In this document: positions 1-7,298 of the stretch, piece by piece
How positions within the stretch are numbered: position 1 is the stretch's first letter
How the letters are laid out: each line of letters begins with the position of its first letter
Source: Ruminococcaceae bacterium UBA866
GTDB taxonomy: Bacteria; Bacillota; Clostridia; Oscillospirales; Ruminococcaceae
Direction: 5' to 3'
Length of the DNA: 13,553 nt
Assembly (NCBI GenBank): GCA_002295325.1
Contig: DBGA01000046.1
Coordinates: 30,948 to 44,500 of the forward strand
Notes under the pieces: generated by a model
The model's input: only the letters and a program-made list of their open reading frames with translations
Told to the model about the DNA's origin: nothing
Database searches by the model: none
Program-made: the position numbers and the translations under genes

Positions 1-67
1 TCATGAGAGCGAGCTCGCTGTCACTCACAAATTGTTTTACATAGTTATCATTTAACTTCAATGCCAT
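1..67 (-). CDS. N-terminal fragment of an unassigned protein, possibly glucose-6-phosphate isomerase
   Basis: The first 22 codons of a minus-strand gene run off the left edge. Translation begins MALKLNDNYVKQFVSDSEL. The ATG at 67-65 is preceded by GAGGAG at a 7-base spacing, which makes the start convincing. The pattern of a short beta-like start, an aromatic residue and then an 'F(V/I)xxxEL' helix resembles the beginning of clostridial glucose-6-phosphate isomerases, but 22 residues cannot prove it. The 165 bases between this start and the carboxypeptidase stop at 233 are very AT-rich. They hold no recognisable gene and no hairpin terminator, and must contain this gene's promoter unless the two genes are co-transcribed. 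I saw no convincing -35/-10 pair there. The gene call itself is fairly safe; the function is a guess. Confidence 0.5.
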   Translation of the reverse strand, partial: MALKLNDNYVKQFVSDSELALM

Positions 68-232
68 AATAAATCTCCTCGATATTAGCCTATATATTTT
101 AGACTTATTTGATTTGTTTTTTACATCTTAATTTTACAATAAAATAATGATTTATACAAGTGCTTTTGTGTATTTTATTAATTTGTTTACACTAAATTAA
201 AACAAAATAGAATATGTAATTTTGAATCTAAG

Positions 233-1393
233 TTACATTTTAACAAACCGTGAAAACAGCTTTGTTAATGCGTTGAACACTGTGATTTTGTCAACCTCAG
301 TTTTTGCGTTAACTGAAAAATTTGCAATCTCCTCGCCATCTATTGTAAGCTTAATTTCACCAAGCTTTTGCCCCTTTAACACTGGAGCTTCCACATCTTG
401 TGCAATGTTTGCATTCTCGACGATATCCTTAGCCTTCCCCTTTTTTATAATTATGCTTGAGCCTTTGTCAGATTCAACATCTACTGTAGAACTCACTCCA
501 CCAATGACTTTGACTGGCTTTAGAGTATCGTTTGAAATGGCAGTATTATAGATTGCAAAGTTAGAAAATCCATAATCAAGCAGTTGTTTTGCCGAGTTAA
601 ACCTGTCTTTTGAAGTAGTTGCACCCATTACAACAGAAACTAACCCCATGTTTTCCTTTGTGGCAGAAACGCTAACACAAGAACCAGCACCACTTGTTGT
701 ACCTGTTTTTAGTCCTGTGCAACCTTTATAAAAGCGAACAAGTTTATTGGTGTTAACAAGTTCAGTTTTTCCGTCACGCAGCGAGTCCATATAAATTGAA
801 GTGAAATCCTTAATCCCCTTTTTTTCAAGTAGTGCCTTTGACATCAAGGCTACGTCATAAGCACTGGACAAGTGCCCTTTTGCATCAAGCCCAGTAGGGT
901 TTATAAATGTAGTATCTGCCATTTTAAGTTCAATGGCTTTGTTGTTCATCATAGCAACAAAACCCTCTTCGCTACCACCAATATGCTCTGCAAGTGCCAT
1001 AGCTGCGTCATTTGCAGATGCAATTGCACACGCTTTCATCAAGTCGTAAATGGTCATTTGCTCATTCTCTTTAAGCCATATTTGTGTTCCACCCATGGAA
1101 GATGCGTGTGCAGAGGCTGTTACCATATCCTCCATCTTCACCTTACCACCCTCGATTGCTTCCATAACAAGGAGCATTGTCATAATTTTGGTGATTGATG
1201 CAGGTGGCATTTTTTCATGAGAATTTTTCTCATATAGTATTGTTCCGTTTATTTCGTCAATCAATACCCCCGATTTTGCCGCAATTGCAAAGTCTGCGGG
1301 CACTAGGGTTTCTTTAGACTCGGTGTCGCTTGCATAGACAACAGTTGTGGCAAGCATAATCATAACAAGCAATGAAGCTATTAGTTTTTTCAT
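233..1393 (-). CDS. Secreted D-alanyl-D-alanine carboxypeptidase (S11, DacF/DacB type)
   Basis: This is a penicillin-binding carboxypeptidase that removes the terminal D-Ala from peptidoglycan stem peptides outside the membrane. From the ATG at 1393 it is 386 residues. A signal peptide covers residues 1-21 (MKKL start, hydrophobic core, likely cleavage after VYA). All three active-site motifs of family S11 are present: SITK at 66-69 (acylating Ser66, Lys69), SAN at 126-128 and KTG at 229-231. A PBP5-type C-terminal beta domain follows (about 285-370), ending in a short amphipathic stretch (FSRFVKM) suited to membrane association. An in-frame GTG nine bases upstream (1402) lies inside the AAGGTG ribosome site, so the ATG is preferred. 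The gene is divergent from the sporulation-like M23/M50 pair. With the sigma-E-like promoter proposed at 1428-1456, it could be a sporulation (cortex) carboxypeptidase like Bacillus DacB. The sequence alone cannot separate DacA, DacB and DacF roles. Confidence 0.93.
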   Translation of the reverse strand: MKKLIASLLVMIMLATTVVYASDTESKETLVPADFAIAAKSGVLIDEINGTILYEKNSHEKMPPASITKIMTMLLVMEAIEGGKVKMEDMVTASAHASSMGGTQIWLKENEQMTIYDLMKACAIASANDAAMALAEHIGGSEEGFVAMMNNKAIELKMADTTFINPTGLDAKGHLSSAYDVALMSKALLEKKGIKDFTSIYMDSLRDGKTELVNTNKLVRFYKGCTGLKTGTTSGAGSCVSVSATKENMGLVSVVMGATTSKDRFNSAKQLLDYGFSNFAIYNTAISNDTLKPVKVIGGVSSTVDVESDKGSSIIIKKGKAKDIVENANIAQDVEAPVLKGQKLGEIKLTIDGEEIANFSVNAKTEVDKITVFNALTKLFSRFVKM

Positions 1394-1427
1394 TGATTTC
1401 ACCTTTTTCTATTATAGTTTGTACTAA

Positions 1428-1456
1428 TTAATATGAAGATATGTTGCAATATATGA
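1428..1456 (-). promoter_or_regulatory. Candidate sigma-E-like promoter for the carboxypeptidase gene
   Basis: On the minus strand, TCATATA (1456-1450) is followed after 14 bases by CATATTAA (1435-1428). The Bacillus sigma-E consensus is roughly KMATATT, 14-15 bases, CATACAMT. The -35 matches at six of seven positions and the -10 only at five of eight. Transcription would begin near 1420, leaving a short leader before the AAGGTG site. The region is very AT-rich, so chance matches are expected. The identical -35 in the opposite direction makes it worth noting. Confidence 0.3.
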
Positions 1457-1471
1457 ATGGACATCGCCAAC

Positions 1472-1500
1472 TCATATATCTGTATTTTTTTGCATATATA
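1472..1500 (+). promoter_or_regulatory. Candidate sigma-E-like promoter for the M23-M50 pair
   Basis: TCATATA (1472-1478), a 14-base spacer and CATATATA (1493-1500) resemble a mother-cell sigma-E promoter: six of seven matches at -35, five of eight at -10. Transcription would start just before the AGGAGG ribosome site at 1511-1516. In Bacillus subtilis the spoIVFAB operon is sigma-E dependent, which agrees with this reading. Low sequence complexity (alternating AT) limits confidence. Confidence 0.35.
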
Positions 1501-1523
1501 TTCTTAAAAAAGGAGGTTTCTAA

Positions 1524-2510
1524 ATGGAAGATATGGAATCGCAAATTGAACAACTTAGAGCCAATCGGTGTAAAAAGCGGATGGAGTTAGATTACGAAGA
1601 TGATGATATGAGAATCATTGATGCTGAGGGTGTGCAAAAAAAAGACGATGGAGCTATGGGAGTTTTGCTATTTCAATGTATCATCGTGGTCATCATTGCA
1701 ATAATTTATGTTTTGATAATGACACTTAGTAAACCACTTGCATACGAAATTAAAAATATAGTTTTGGATAAAAATGCGAATGACTTTTCATTTAAAGATA
1801 AGGTCTATGATACCGTTGGGGATGCTATCACCTATTTAAACGAACTAAAGCCAATTAGCATTGAAGAAGGTGGCGGCGATGTAGCCACTAATGAGGCTGT
1901 ATCAGGAAAGGTAGCTTCTGATGGTGTTGCCTCAGAGAATACAACTTCTGGTGGGGTTTCGTCGGGTGTGACATCTAGCGAAACTCAAACTTCATCACAA
2001 GCAGCATCTGAAAATGAAAATGGTGCAGGCGGAGAACCAAACCCTGTTGCCGAAAATGGAATGCCAGCAAATGCAACCTTTGCTCCTATCATATATACTG
2101 GCCCAATTACATTTCCAATTGCAAAAGACTATCACATTACATCAACATTTGGATTTCGTGAACACCCTAGCCAAGCAATCGAAGAATTCCATACAGCGGT
2201 TGATATTGGCGCTTTAAAGGGCACTCCTATCAGGGCAGCCGCAGACGGTGTTGTTATAAAAAGCGAAAAGTCAGGCTCCCTTGGAAATCACATCATCATT
2301 GACCACTCGAATGGATTTTTTACAATCTATGGCCACTGCGATAAGTTAATTGCAAAAGAGGGTGCACGCATTCGTGAGGGCGAGATTATTGCAAAAGTCG
2401 GAAGTACTGGCGACTCCACCGGAAACCATCTTCATTTTGGAATGAAAAAAGATGATCTGTATTTTGACCCATCTTACATATTTAAGGAAGAACTCAATGT
2501 TACGGTTTAA
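1524..2510 (+). CDS. Membrane-anchored M23 (LytM) endopeptidase-like protein, SpoIVFA/SpoIIQ-like
   Basis: The protein has 328 residues: a charged cytoplasmic N-terminus (1-45), one membrane helix (about 46-67), a Ser/Thr/Gly-rich linker (about 115-180) and a C-terminal M23 domain (about 195-320). The zinc and catalytic set looks complete: H223xxxD227, His271 in YGHCD, and H302-L-H304. The FGFREHP motif (209-215) typical of active M23 enzymes is also present. Such domains cut peptidoglycan peptide bridges. The start is fixed by AGGAGG at 1511-1516. The gene overlaps the SpoIVFB-like protease by 14 bases, the arrangement of spoIVFA-spoIVFB, so a role in holding or controlling that protease in the outer forespore membrane is inferred. 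Bacillus SpoIVFA is regarded as a regulator rather than a working enzyme, so an intact active site is notable. A SpoIIQ-like or general wall-hydrolase role is the alternative. Confidence 0.85.
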   Translation: MEDMESQIEQLRANRCKKRMELDYEDDDMRIIDAEGVQKKDDGAMGVLLFQCIIVVIIAIIYVLIMTLSKPLAYEIKNIVLDKNANDFSFKDKVYDTVGDAITYLNELKPISIEEGGGDVATNEAVSGKVASDGVASENTTSGGVSSGVTSSETQTSSQAASENENGAGGEPNPVAENGMPANATFAPIIYTGPITFPIAKDYHITSTFGFREHPSQAIEEFHTAVDIGALKGTPIRAAADGVVIKSEKSGSLGNHIIIDHSNGFFTIYGHCDKLIAKEGARIREGEIIAKVGSTGDSTGNHLHFGMKKDDLYFDPSYIFKEELNVTV

Positions 2511-3099
2511 GATTGGCAAACTAAATATACAGATTGACTTTATGTTTGTTGCCGTTGTCTCCATCTTTTTAATCGTTGATAAAACAGGAATATCAACGAT
2601 TGCATTGCTTGCCTGCTTAATACACGAGCTAGGGCATATTGTTATGTTTATAGCAGTAGGATACACTCCTCAAAAGCTGACATTTGAACTCACTGGGATA
2701 CGGCTAACAAAACCCATTCAAGAGTTATCAAGAGGAAAAGAGCTTTTGACACAGCTTGCGGGGAGTGCAACCAACCTGCTCATTTTTTTTCTTTTAATCA
2801 ACACTATAGAAAAAATATCTTACCTAAGCCTATTTGCGGTGACACATCTAGTCTTAGGTTTATTCAACCTGTTGCCATTAAAAAGCTTTGATGGGGGCAA
2901 GATTTTAGAGATTATCCTATCGTTTTTCTTAAGCGAAAATATAACTCAAAAACTTTGCACAGTTGTAAATTTTTTATGTATTTTTGTCATGTTAATCGTC
3001 TGTGTTTTTATGATAATCACCTCAAAAAGCAGCTTTACGCTATTAATTATGACCATTTATTTAATGATTTCCTCCCTTATTAGGCTGATAAAGAGGTAA
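2497..3099 (+). CDS. spoIVFB: SpoIVFB-type M50 intramembrane metalloprotease
   Basis: This is a polytopic site-2-type protease of 200 residues. HELGH at 43-47 gives the two zinc-binding His and the catalytic Glu. The second signature, NLLPLKSFDGGK (124-135), supplies the third zinc ligand, Asp132. About five or six hydrophobic segments surround these motifs. In spore formers SpoIVFB cuts pro-sigma-K in the outer forespore membrane of the mother cell. The ATG at 2497 lies inside the preceding gene and has AAGGAAG just upstream, so it is preferred over an in-frame ATG at 2452. Translational coupling with the M23 protein is likely. The protein stops right after the last membrane helix. It therefore lacks the C-terminal ATP-sensing CBS domain of Bacillus SpoIVFB and is shorter (200 against nearly 290 residues). 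No bofA or sigK is in the window, so the sporulation role is inferred. Confidence 0.85.
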   Translation: MLRFKIGKLNIQIDFMFVAVVSIFLIVDKTGISTIALLACLIHELGHIVMFIAVGYTPQKLTFELTGIRLTKPIQELSRGKELLTQLAGSATNLLIFFLLINTIEKISYLSLFAVTHLVLGLFNLLPLKSFDGGKILEIILSFFLSENITQKLCTVVNFLCIFVMLIVCVFMIITSKSSFTLLIMTIYLMISSLIRLIKR

Positions 3100-3125
3100 T
3101 AATGCTTTTCTTTACCTGTAAAATA

Positions 3126-3134
3126 TGATATAAT
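3126..3134 (+). promoter_or_regulatory. Extended -10 promoter for the radical SAM operon
   Basis: TGATATAAT is a perfect extended -10 (TGnTATAAT) for the housekeeping sigma factor. No good -35 is present; TTTTCT at 3106-3111 with a 17-base spacer is the best fit, as often found with extended -10 promoters. The expected start near 3141 lies about 29 bases before the ATG at 3170. It would drive the radical SAM gene, its DUF2344 partner and probably leuA. Confidence 0.55.
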
Positions 3135-3169
3135 ATATCGTATATATACAAAACGATATGGAGGATACT

Positions 3170-5008
3170 ATGCTAAAAGATAAGTTGGACAGGGTGCTCT
3201 TAAAAGTGCAAAAACCTGCAAGATATATAGGTGGTGAGTTAAACTCAACCATCAAGGACAAAAACAAAGTGGATATGCGCTTTGCTTTTTGTTTTCCAGA
3301 TACATATGAAGTGGGAATGTCCCATCTTGGAATGAAAATTCTATATTCTCTGTTAAATCAAAGAGATGATACTTGGTGTGAGCGTGTATTTGCACCATGG
3401 TTTGACTTTGAACAAGAAATGATAAATTCAAACATTCCACTTTATGGACTTGAAAGCCTAGAGCCATTGACTGAATTTGATATTATCGGATTTACACTGC
3501 AATATGAGCTTTCATTTAATACAATCCTTAATATGCTAAAGTTAGCTGGAATTCCATTAAAATGTTCCGAGCGTAAGGGACTAAAAAATCTTGTTGTTGC
3601 AGGTGGACCTTGTGCGTGTAACCCCGAGCCATTGGCAGATTTTATCGATTTGTTTATGCTTGGCGAGGGCGAAGAAGTAATCCTAGAACTAATGGATTTA
3701 TACAAACAAAGCAAGAAAAATAACGATAGCAAGGAAGCCTTCCTTATAAAAGCGGCTCAAATCGAGGGAATATATGTTCCTTCCCTTTACGAGGTTTCTT
3801 ATAATGATGACAATACAGTTAAGGCGATAACTCCAACTCATAATGCACCAGCAAAGGTTACAAAACGCATTATCAAGGACTTGAACAATGTCTATTATCC
3901 TAAGGATTTTGTTGTTCCATTCATTGGAACTGTCCATGATAGGGCAATTGTTGAGGTTATGCGTGGTTGTTTGCGTGGCTGTCGTTTTTGTCAAGCAGGG
4001 TTTATCTATAGACCTTTGCGTGAAAAAGATGCACAAACTTTAATTGAAAACTCCCATAGCCTATGTGAAACTACTGGCTACGAGGAAATATCCCTTTCAT
4101 CACTTAGCACAAGTGACTACTCACAGCTTGACGGACTTCTTACTGAAATTATTGACTATACAAATGATAATAACATTAATATGACTTTGCCGTCCTTGCG
4201 TGTTGATAATTTTTCAGAGGAACTGCTTGATAAAATCGCATCTGTGAGAAAAAGTGGACTTACCTTTGCTCCCGAGGCAGGCACACAACGCTTGCGTGAC
4301 GTAATCAATAAAAATGTGCTTGAAAGCGACGTGCTAAAGAGTTGCAAGATTGCCTTTGCAGGAGGATATACCTCGGTAAAGCTATACTTTATGCTTGGAC
4401 TTCCTACTGAAACGCTAGAGGATATCACCGGAATTATTGAGCTTGCACAAAAAGTGGTAGATTGCTTTTACAGTATGCAAGACCGACCAAAGGGCAAGGG
4501 CATCCAAGTAACAGTGTCGGTTTCGACCTTTGTGCCAAAGCCGTTCACCCCATTCCAATACGAGCCACAAGATACACTGGATATGATAAGAGAAAAGCAA
4601 AAGCATTTGGTTTCAAGCGTTTCCTCTAAAAAAATAAATGTAAAATATCATGACTCAAAAACCTCTGTACTCGAGGCAGTTTTTGCGAGAGGCGACAGAC
4701 GTTTGGGCGAGGTTATGCTAAAAGCTTACGAAAAGGGTTGCTATTTTGATAGTTGGGATGAAAATTTTTTCCCTAATCGTTGGCAAGAAGCTTTTGATGA
4801 GTGCAACATAGATATGGCGTTTTACGCAAATAGATTACGTTCATTTGATGAGGTTCTTCCATGGAGTCACCTTGATTATAGGGTTAGCGAAAAGTTTCTT
4901 CAAAATGAGAATGTGAAGGCACATACTCCAATTACTACACCAAACTGCCGTGAGGGCTGTTTTGGTTGTGGAGCAAACTCTCTTGTAGGAGGTACTTGCT
5001 TTGAATAA
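3170..5008 (+). CDS. B12-binding-type radical SAM protein (TIGR03960-like)
   Basis: The protein has 612 residues. The N-terminal half (about 30-200) resembles the cobalamin-binding-like Rossmann domain of this family, with the PDTYEVGMSHLG stretch and a GEGEE motif, but without the classical DxHxxG cobalamin ligand. The central part holds the radical SAM cluster motif CLRGCRFC (Cys267, 271, 274), followed by the usual TIM-barrel features. The C-terminus carries a second cysteine group (Cys593, 597, 600, 610), arranged CX3CX2CX9C. The start at 3170 has GGAGG six bases upstream; an ATG at 3158 overlaps that site and is less likely. The reaction catalysed by this family is not known to me. Its usual partner, the DUF2344 protein, follows with an eight-base overlap. 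In many Clostridia the two sit beside ribonuclease G and ribosomal protein L21, which suggests an RNA or ribosome link; this is inference. Confidence 0.88.
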   Translation: MLKDKLDRVLLKVQKPARYIGGELNSTIKDKNKVDMRFAFCFPDTYEVGMSHLGMKILYSLLNQRDDTWCERVFAPWFDFEQEMINSNIPLYGLESLEPLTEFDIIGFTLQYELSFNTILNMLKLAGIPLKCSERKGLKNLVVAGGPCACNPEPLADFIDLFMLGEGEEVILELMDLYKQSKKNNDSKEAFLIKAAQIEGIYVPSLYEVSYNDDNTVKAITPTHNAPAKVTKRIIKDLNNVYYPKDFVVPFIGTVHDRAIVEVMRGCLRGCRFCQAGFIYRPLREKDAQTLIENSHSLCETTGYEEISLSSLSTSDYSQLDGLLTEIIDYTNDNNINMTLPSLRVDNFSEELLDKIASVRKSGLTFAPEAGTQRLRDVINKNVLESDVLKSCKIAFAGGYTSVKLYFMLGLPTETLEDITGIIELAQKVVDCFYSMQDRPKGKGIQVTVSVSTFVPKPFTPFQYEPQDTLDMIREKQKHLVSSVSSKKINVKYHDSKTSVLEAVFARGDRRLGEVMLKAYEKGCYFDSWDENFFPNRWQEAFDECNIDMAFYANRLRSFDEVLPWSHLDYRVSEKFLQNENVKAHTPITTPNCREGCFGCGANSLVGGTCFE

Positions 5009-5660
5009 CATTAGAGTTTTTTACAAAAAAATGTCTAGAGCAAAATACATTTCCCACCTTGATATTACACGCTGTATGCAACGTGCAATCAAGAGAGCTG
5101 AAATTCCAGTTTGGTATACCGAGGGATTTAACCCTCATATATATATGACATTTGCACTTCCACTTTCGCTTGGATATGAAAGCGAGTGTGAAGTGATGGA
5201 TATACGTTTAATTGAGGATATGCCACTTAGCGAAGTGATGGAAAGGCTAAATAAATCGCTCCCACCAGATATCACTGTAACTGATATCAAAGAGCAAGTT
5301 AACAAACCCGATGCAATCGTTTCAGCATTGTATAAGGTTGTGTTATCGGCAGACAATATTGACGGTGAAAGTTTATTGCGTGACTTTGGTGAATTTATGC
5401 TTTGCGATAAAATTGAAGTAGAAAAGAAAACCAAAAAAGGCATAAAAACCATTGATATTAAACCAGATTGTGAAATCATAAAAATTTATGCAGGTAAGAA
5501 CTCAATTGTAATGCGTATAAAAACGGCGGCTGGTATCGAAAAAAATATCAATCCTAGTCTGCTAACAGATGAGTTTGCGCAAAGATATAAAATCGAAAAT
5601 GTCGCAACAAACGTTTTGCGAAAAGCAATCTATATGCAAGACGGAAAAGACTTCAACTAA
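5001..5660 (+). CDS. Radical SAM-associated DUF2344 protein (TIGR03936-like)
   Basis: The protein has 219 residues, normal for the family. It begins with the characteristic pattern of these proteins: IRVFYKKMSRAKYISHLD, then RAIKRAEIPVWYTEGFNPH (residues about 4-50). It has no signal peptide or membrane helix and contains mixed alpha/beta sequence with a Lys-rich middle. The start is a TTG at 5001, fixed by AGGAGG about eight bases upstream. The TTG overlaps the TAA stop of the radical SAM gene by eight bases, so the two are translationally coupled. The family is always found with, and sometimes fused to, TIGR03960-type radical SAM proteins, and presumably acts with them. The biochemical role is unknown. 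Confidence 0.85.
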   Translation: MNNIRVFYKKMSRAKYISHLDITRCMQRAIKRAEIPVWYTEGFNPHIYMTFALPLSLGYESECEVMDIRLIEDMPLSEVMERLNKSLPPDITVTDIKEQVNKPDAIVSALYKVVLSADNIDGESLLRDFGEFMLCDKIEVEKKTKKGIKTIDIKPDCEIIKIYAGKNSIVMRIKTAAGIEKNINPSLLTDEFAQRYKIENVATNVLRKAIYMQDGKDFN

Positions 5661-5687
5661 TAAAAATTAGTCTAAGGAAGTGACAAC

Positions 5688-7202
5688 ATGGATAAAATTA
5701 TAAAAATATTTGACACCACCCTGCGTGACGGGGAACAAGCACCAGGGTGCAGTATGAATGTAAACGAAAAGGTTGAGTTTGCATTGCAGCTTGAACGTCT
5801 TGGCGTTGATGTTATCGAGGCAGGTTTTGCTGTTTCTTCGCCAAAGGATTTTGAGTCTGTAAGTGTGGTTTCTGAAAAGATAAAAACCTCGGTAGTTTCA
5901 AGCCTTGCAAGGGCAGTAAAGGGCGATATAGATAAAGCCTATGAGGCAACAAAATTAGCAGTCCACCCACGCATTCACGTTTTTATCGCAACAAGCGACC
6001 TCCACCTAAAGCACAAGCTTAATATGACAAGGGAGCAGGTAATTGCGTCTATAGCACAAAATGTAGCCTATGCAAAAACCCTTTGCGATGACATTGAGTT
6101 TTCTGCTGAGGACGCATCTCGTTCTGATAGAGAATTTTTATCCCTAGCATATAACACAGCCGTAAATGCGGGTGCTAATGTGATTAACATTCCTGATACT
6201 GTCGGCTATGCTACTCCAAACGAAATGTTTGAGCTTGTAAGCTATATCAAGGAAAATCTTACAACTAACAATGCGGTTGAAATTTCCGTCCATTGTCACG
6301 ACGATTTAGGATTAGGCACAGCCTGTTCACTCGCTGCACTAAAAGCAGGGGCAACACAGGTGGAATGTACCGTAAATGGTATTGGCGAGCGTGCAGGAAA
6401 CGCTTCCCTTGAAGAGATTGTTATGGGCATCCATACAAGATATGATTATTATAAAGCAACTACAAATATCAACACAAAACAGCTTTACCGCACAAGTAAG
6501 CTGCTTTCAACGATAACAGGAATTACAGTTGCCCCCAACAAGGCAATTGTGGGTGCTAACGCATTTGCCCATGAAAGTGGAATTCACCAACATGGTGTGA
6601 TGCAGGAGCGTACGACCTACGAGGTGATTTCCCCAGAGGACATTGGTATACCTCAAAACAAAATGGTACTGGGCAAGCATTCTGGAAAACACGCTTTTAA
6701 AGACAGGATTGTTACCTTAGGCTACTCCTTGGGTGATGCTGATTTAGAAAAAGCATTTCATGAGTTTAAAATCCTTGCCGACAAGAAAAAGAATGTTACC
6801 GATAATGACATTGAAGCACTTGTCAGCCATAACGCAGTAGAGCATCATAAGGCTTATGAGTACATCAGTTTTGTTATAAACTCCGGGAACACAATTACCT
6901 CAACTGCAAACGTCAAGCTTTGCGTTGAGGGTCAGATAATTGAAAAGGTAGCAACTGGCGATGGCCCAGTTGATGCTTGTTTTAAGGCGATTAACAAAAT
7001 AGTAAAGCTCAATGTCAATCTTGAAAACTATACAATACAGTCAGTAACCGAGGGTGTTGACGCACTTGGTGAGGTTTCTGTTAAAATTAGCGCAGACAAA
7101 AAATTCATAATGGGCAGAGGGCTTTCCACCGATATTATCGAGGCTAGTATAAAAGCATACTTAAACGCAATTAATAAAACAGTTCCTGTTTTATTAATAT
7201 AA
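5688..7202 (+). CDS. leuA: 2-isopropylmalate synthase
   Basis: First committed enzyme of leucine synthesis: it condenses acetyl-CoA with 2-oxoisovalerate. At 504 residues it has the full bacterial length. The catalytic TIM barrel opens with FDTTLRDGEQAPG (8-20; metal ligand Asp14). It continues with the metal-binding HCHDD (His202, His204) and NGIGERAGNAS (230-240; Asn238). HESGIHQHG (295-303) marks the linker subdomain, and about 370-504 form the leucine-sensing allosteric domain. GGAAGTG nine bases before the ATG is the ribosome site. Only 27 bases separate it from the DUF2344 gene, with no terminator, T-box or leader peptide, so it is probably read from the radical SAM operon promoter. No other leu or ilv gene is in the window. 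Homocitrate or citramalate synthase are less likely given full-length LeuA-like features, but substrate choice cannot be proven by eye. Confidence 0.92.
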   Translation: MDKIIKIFDTTLRDGEQAPGCSMNVNEKVEFALQLERLGVDVIEAGFAVSSPKDFESVSVVSEKIKTSVVSSLARAVKGDIDKAYEATKLAVHPRIHVFIATSDLHLKHKLNMTREQVIASIAQNVAYAKTLCDDIEFSAEDASRSDREFLSLAYNTAVNAGANVINIPDTVGYATPNEMFELVSYIKENLTTNNAVEISVHCHDDLGLGTACSLAALKAGATQVECTVNGIGERAGNASLEEIVMGIHTRYDYYKATTNINTKQLYRTSKLLSTITGITVAPNKAIVGANAFAHESGIHQHGVMQERTTYEVISPEDIGIPQNKMVLGKHSGKHAFKDRIVTLGYSLGDADLEKAFHEFKILADKKKNVTDNDIEALVSHNAVEHHKAYEYISFVINSGNTITSTANVKLCVEGQIIEKVATGDGPVDACFKAINKIVKLNVNLENYTIQSVTEGVDALGEVSVKISADKKFIMGRGLSTDIIEASIKAYLNAINKTVPVLLI

Positions 7203-7205
7203 AAA

Positions 7206-7243
7206 TGCCCTGTGTTTTCGCCGAAGGCTTACCACAGATGGCA
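7206..7243 (+). other. Imperfect hairpin after leuA
   Basis: TGCC-CTGTG (7206-7214) pairs with CACAG (7233-7237) and, after a two-base bulge, GGCA (7240-7243). The loop contains a further GCC-GAA-GGC mini-stem (7220-7228 area). No T-run follows on the plus strand, so it is not a standard intrinsic terminator. It may be a processing or attenuation structure between leuA and the antiporter gene. The remaining bases up to 7298 contain only AT-rich sequence and the AGGAGG site of the next gene. Confidence 0.35.
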
Positions 7244-7298
7244 AATTAAAATTGTGTAGCAATATATGATTTTATCCTGAACTTTAGGAGGTTGATAC

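Noticed and set aside
872..1198. 108-codon Cys/His-rich reading frame on the plus strand
   Set aside because: It is antisense to the carboxypeptidase active-site region, which has clear family motifs; there is no ribosome site and the Cys/His content is accidental.
1394..1402. GTG start at 1402 for the carboxypeptidase
   Set aside because: The GTG is part of the AAGGTG ribosome site for the ATG at 1393, which gives a proper signal peptide.
1411..1416. Minus-strand TATAAT as -10 of the carboxypeptidase gene
   Set aside because: Transcription would start inside the ribosome site, and no acceptable -35 lies 17 bases upstream.
2452..2496. Earlier ATG for the M50 protease
   Set aside because: It adds 15 residues without a ribosome site, while the ATG at 2497 has AAGGAAG at good spacing.
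5661..5687. T-box or leader peptide before leuA
   Set aside because: Only 27 bases separate leuA from the previous gene, too short for either.
7203..7298. c-di-AMP (ydaO-type) riboswitch before the antiporter
   Set aside because: The spacer is under 100 bases and shows only one imperfect hairpin, not the larger multi-stem fold required.
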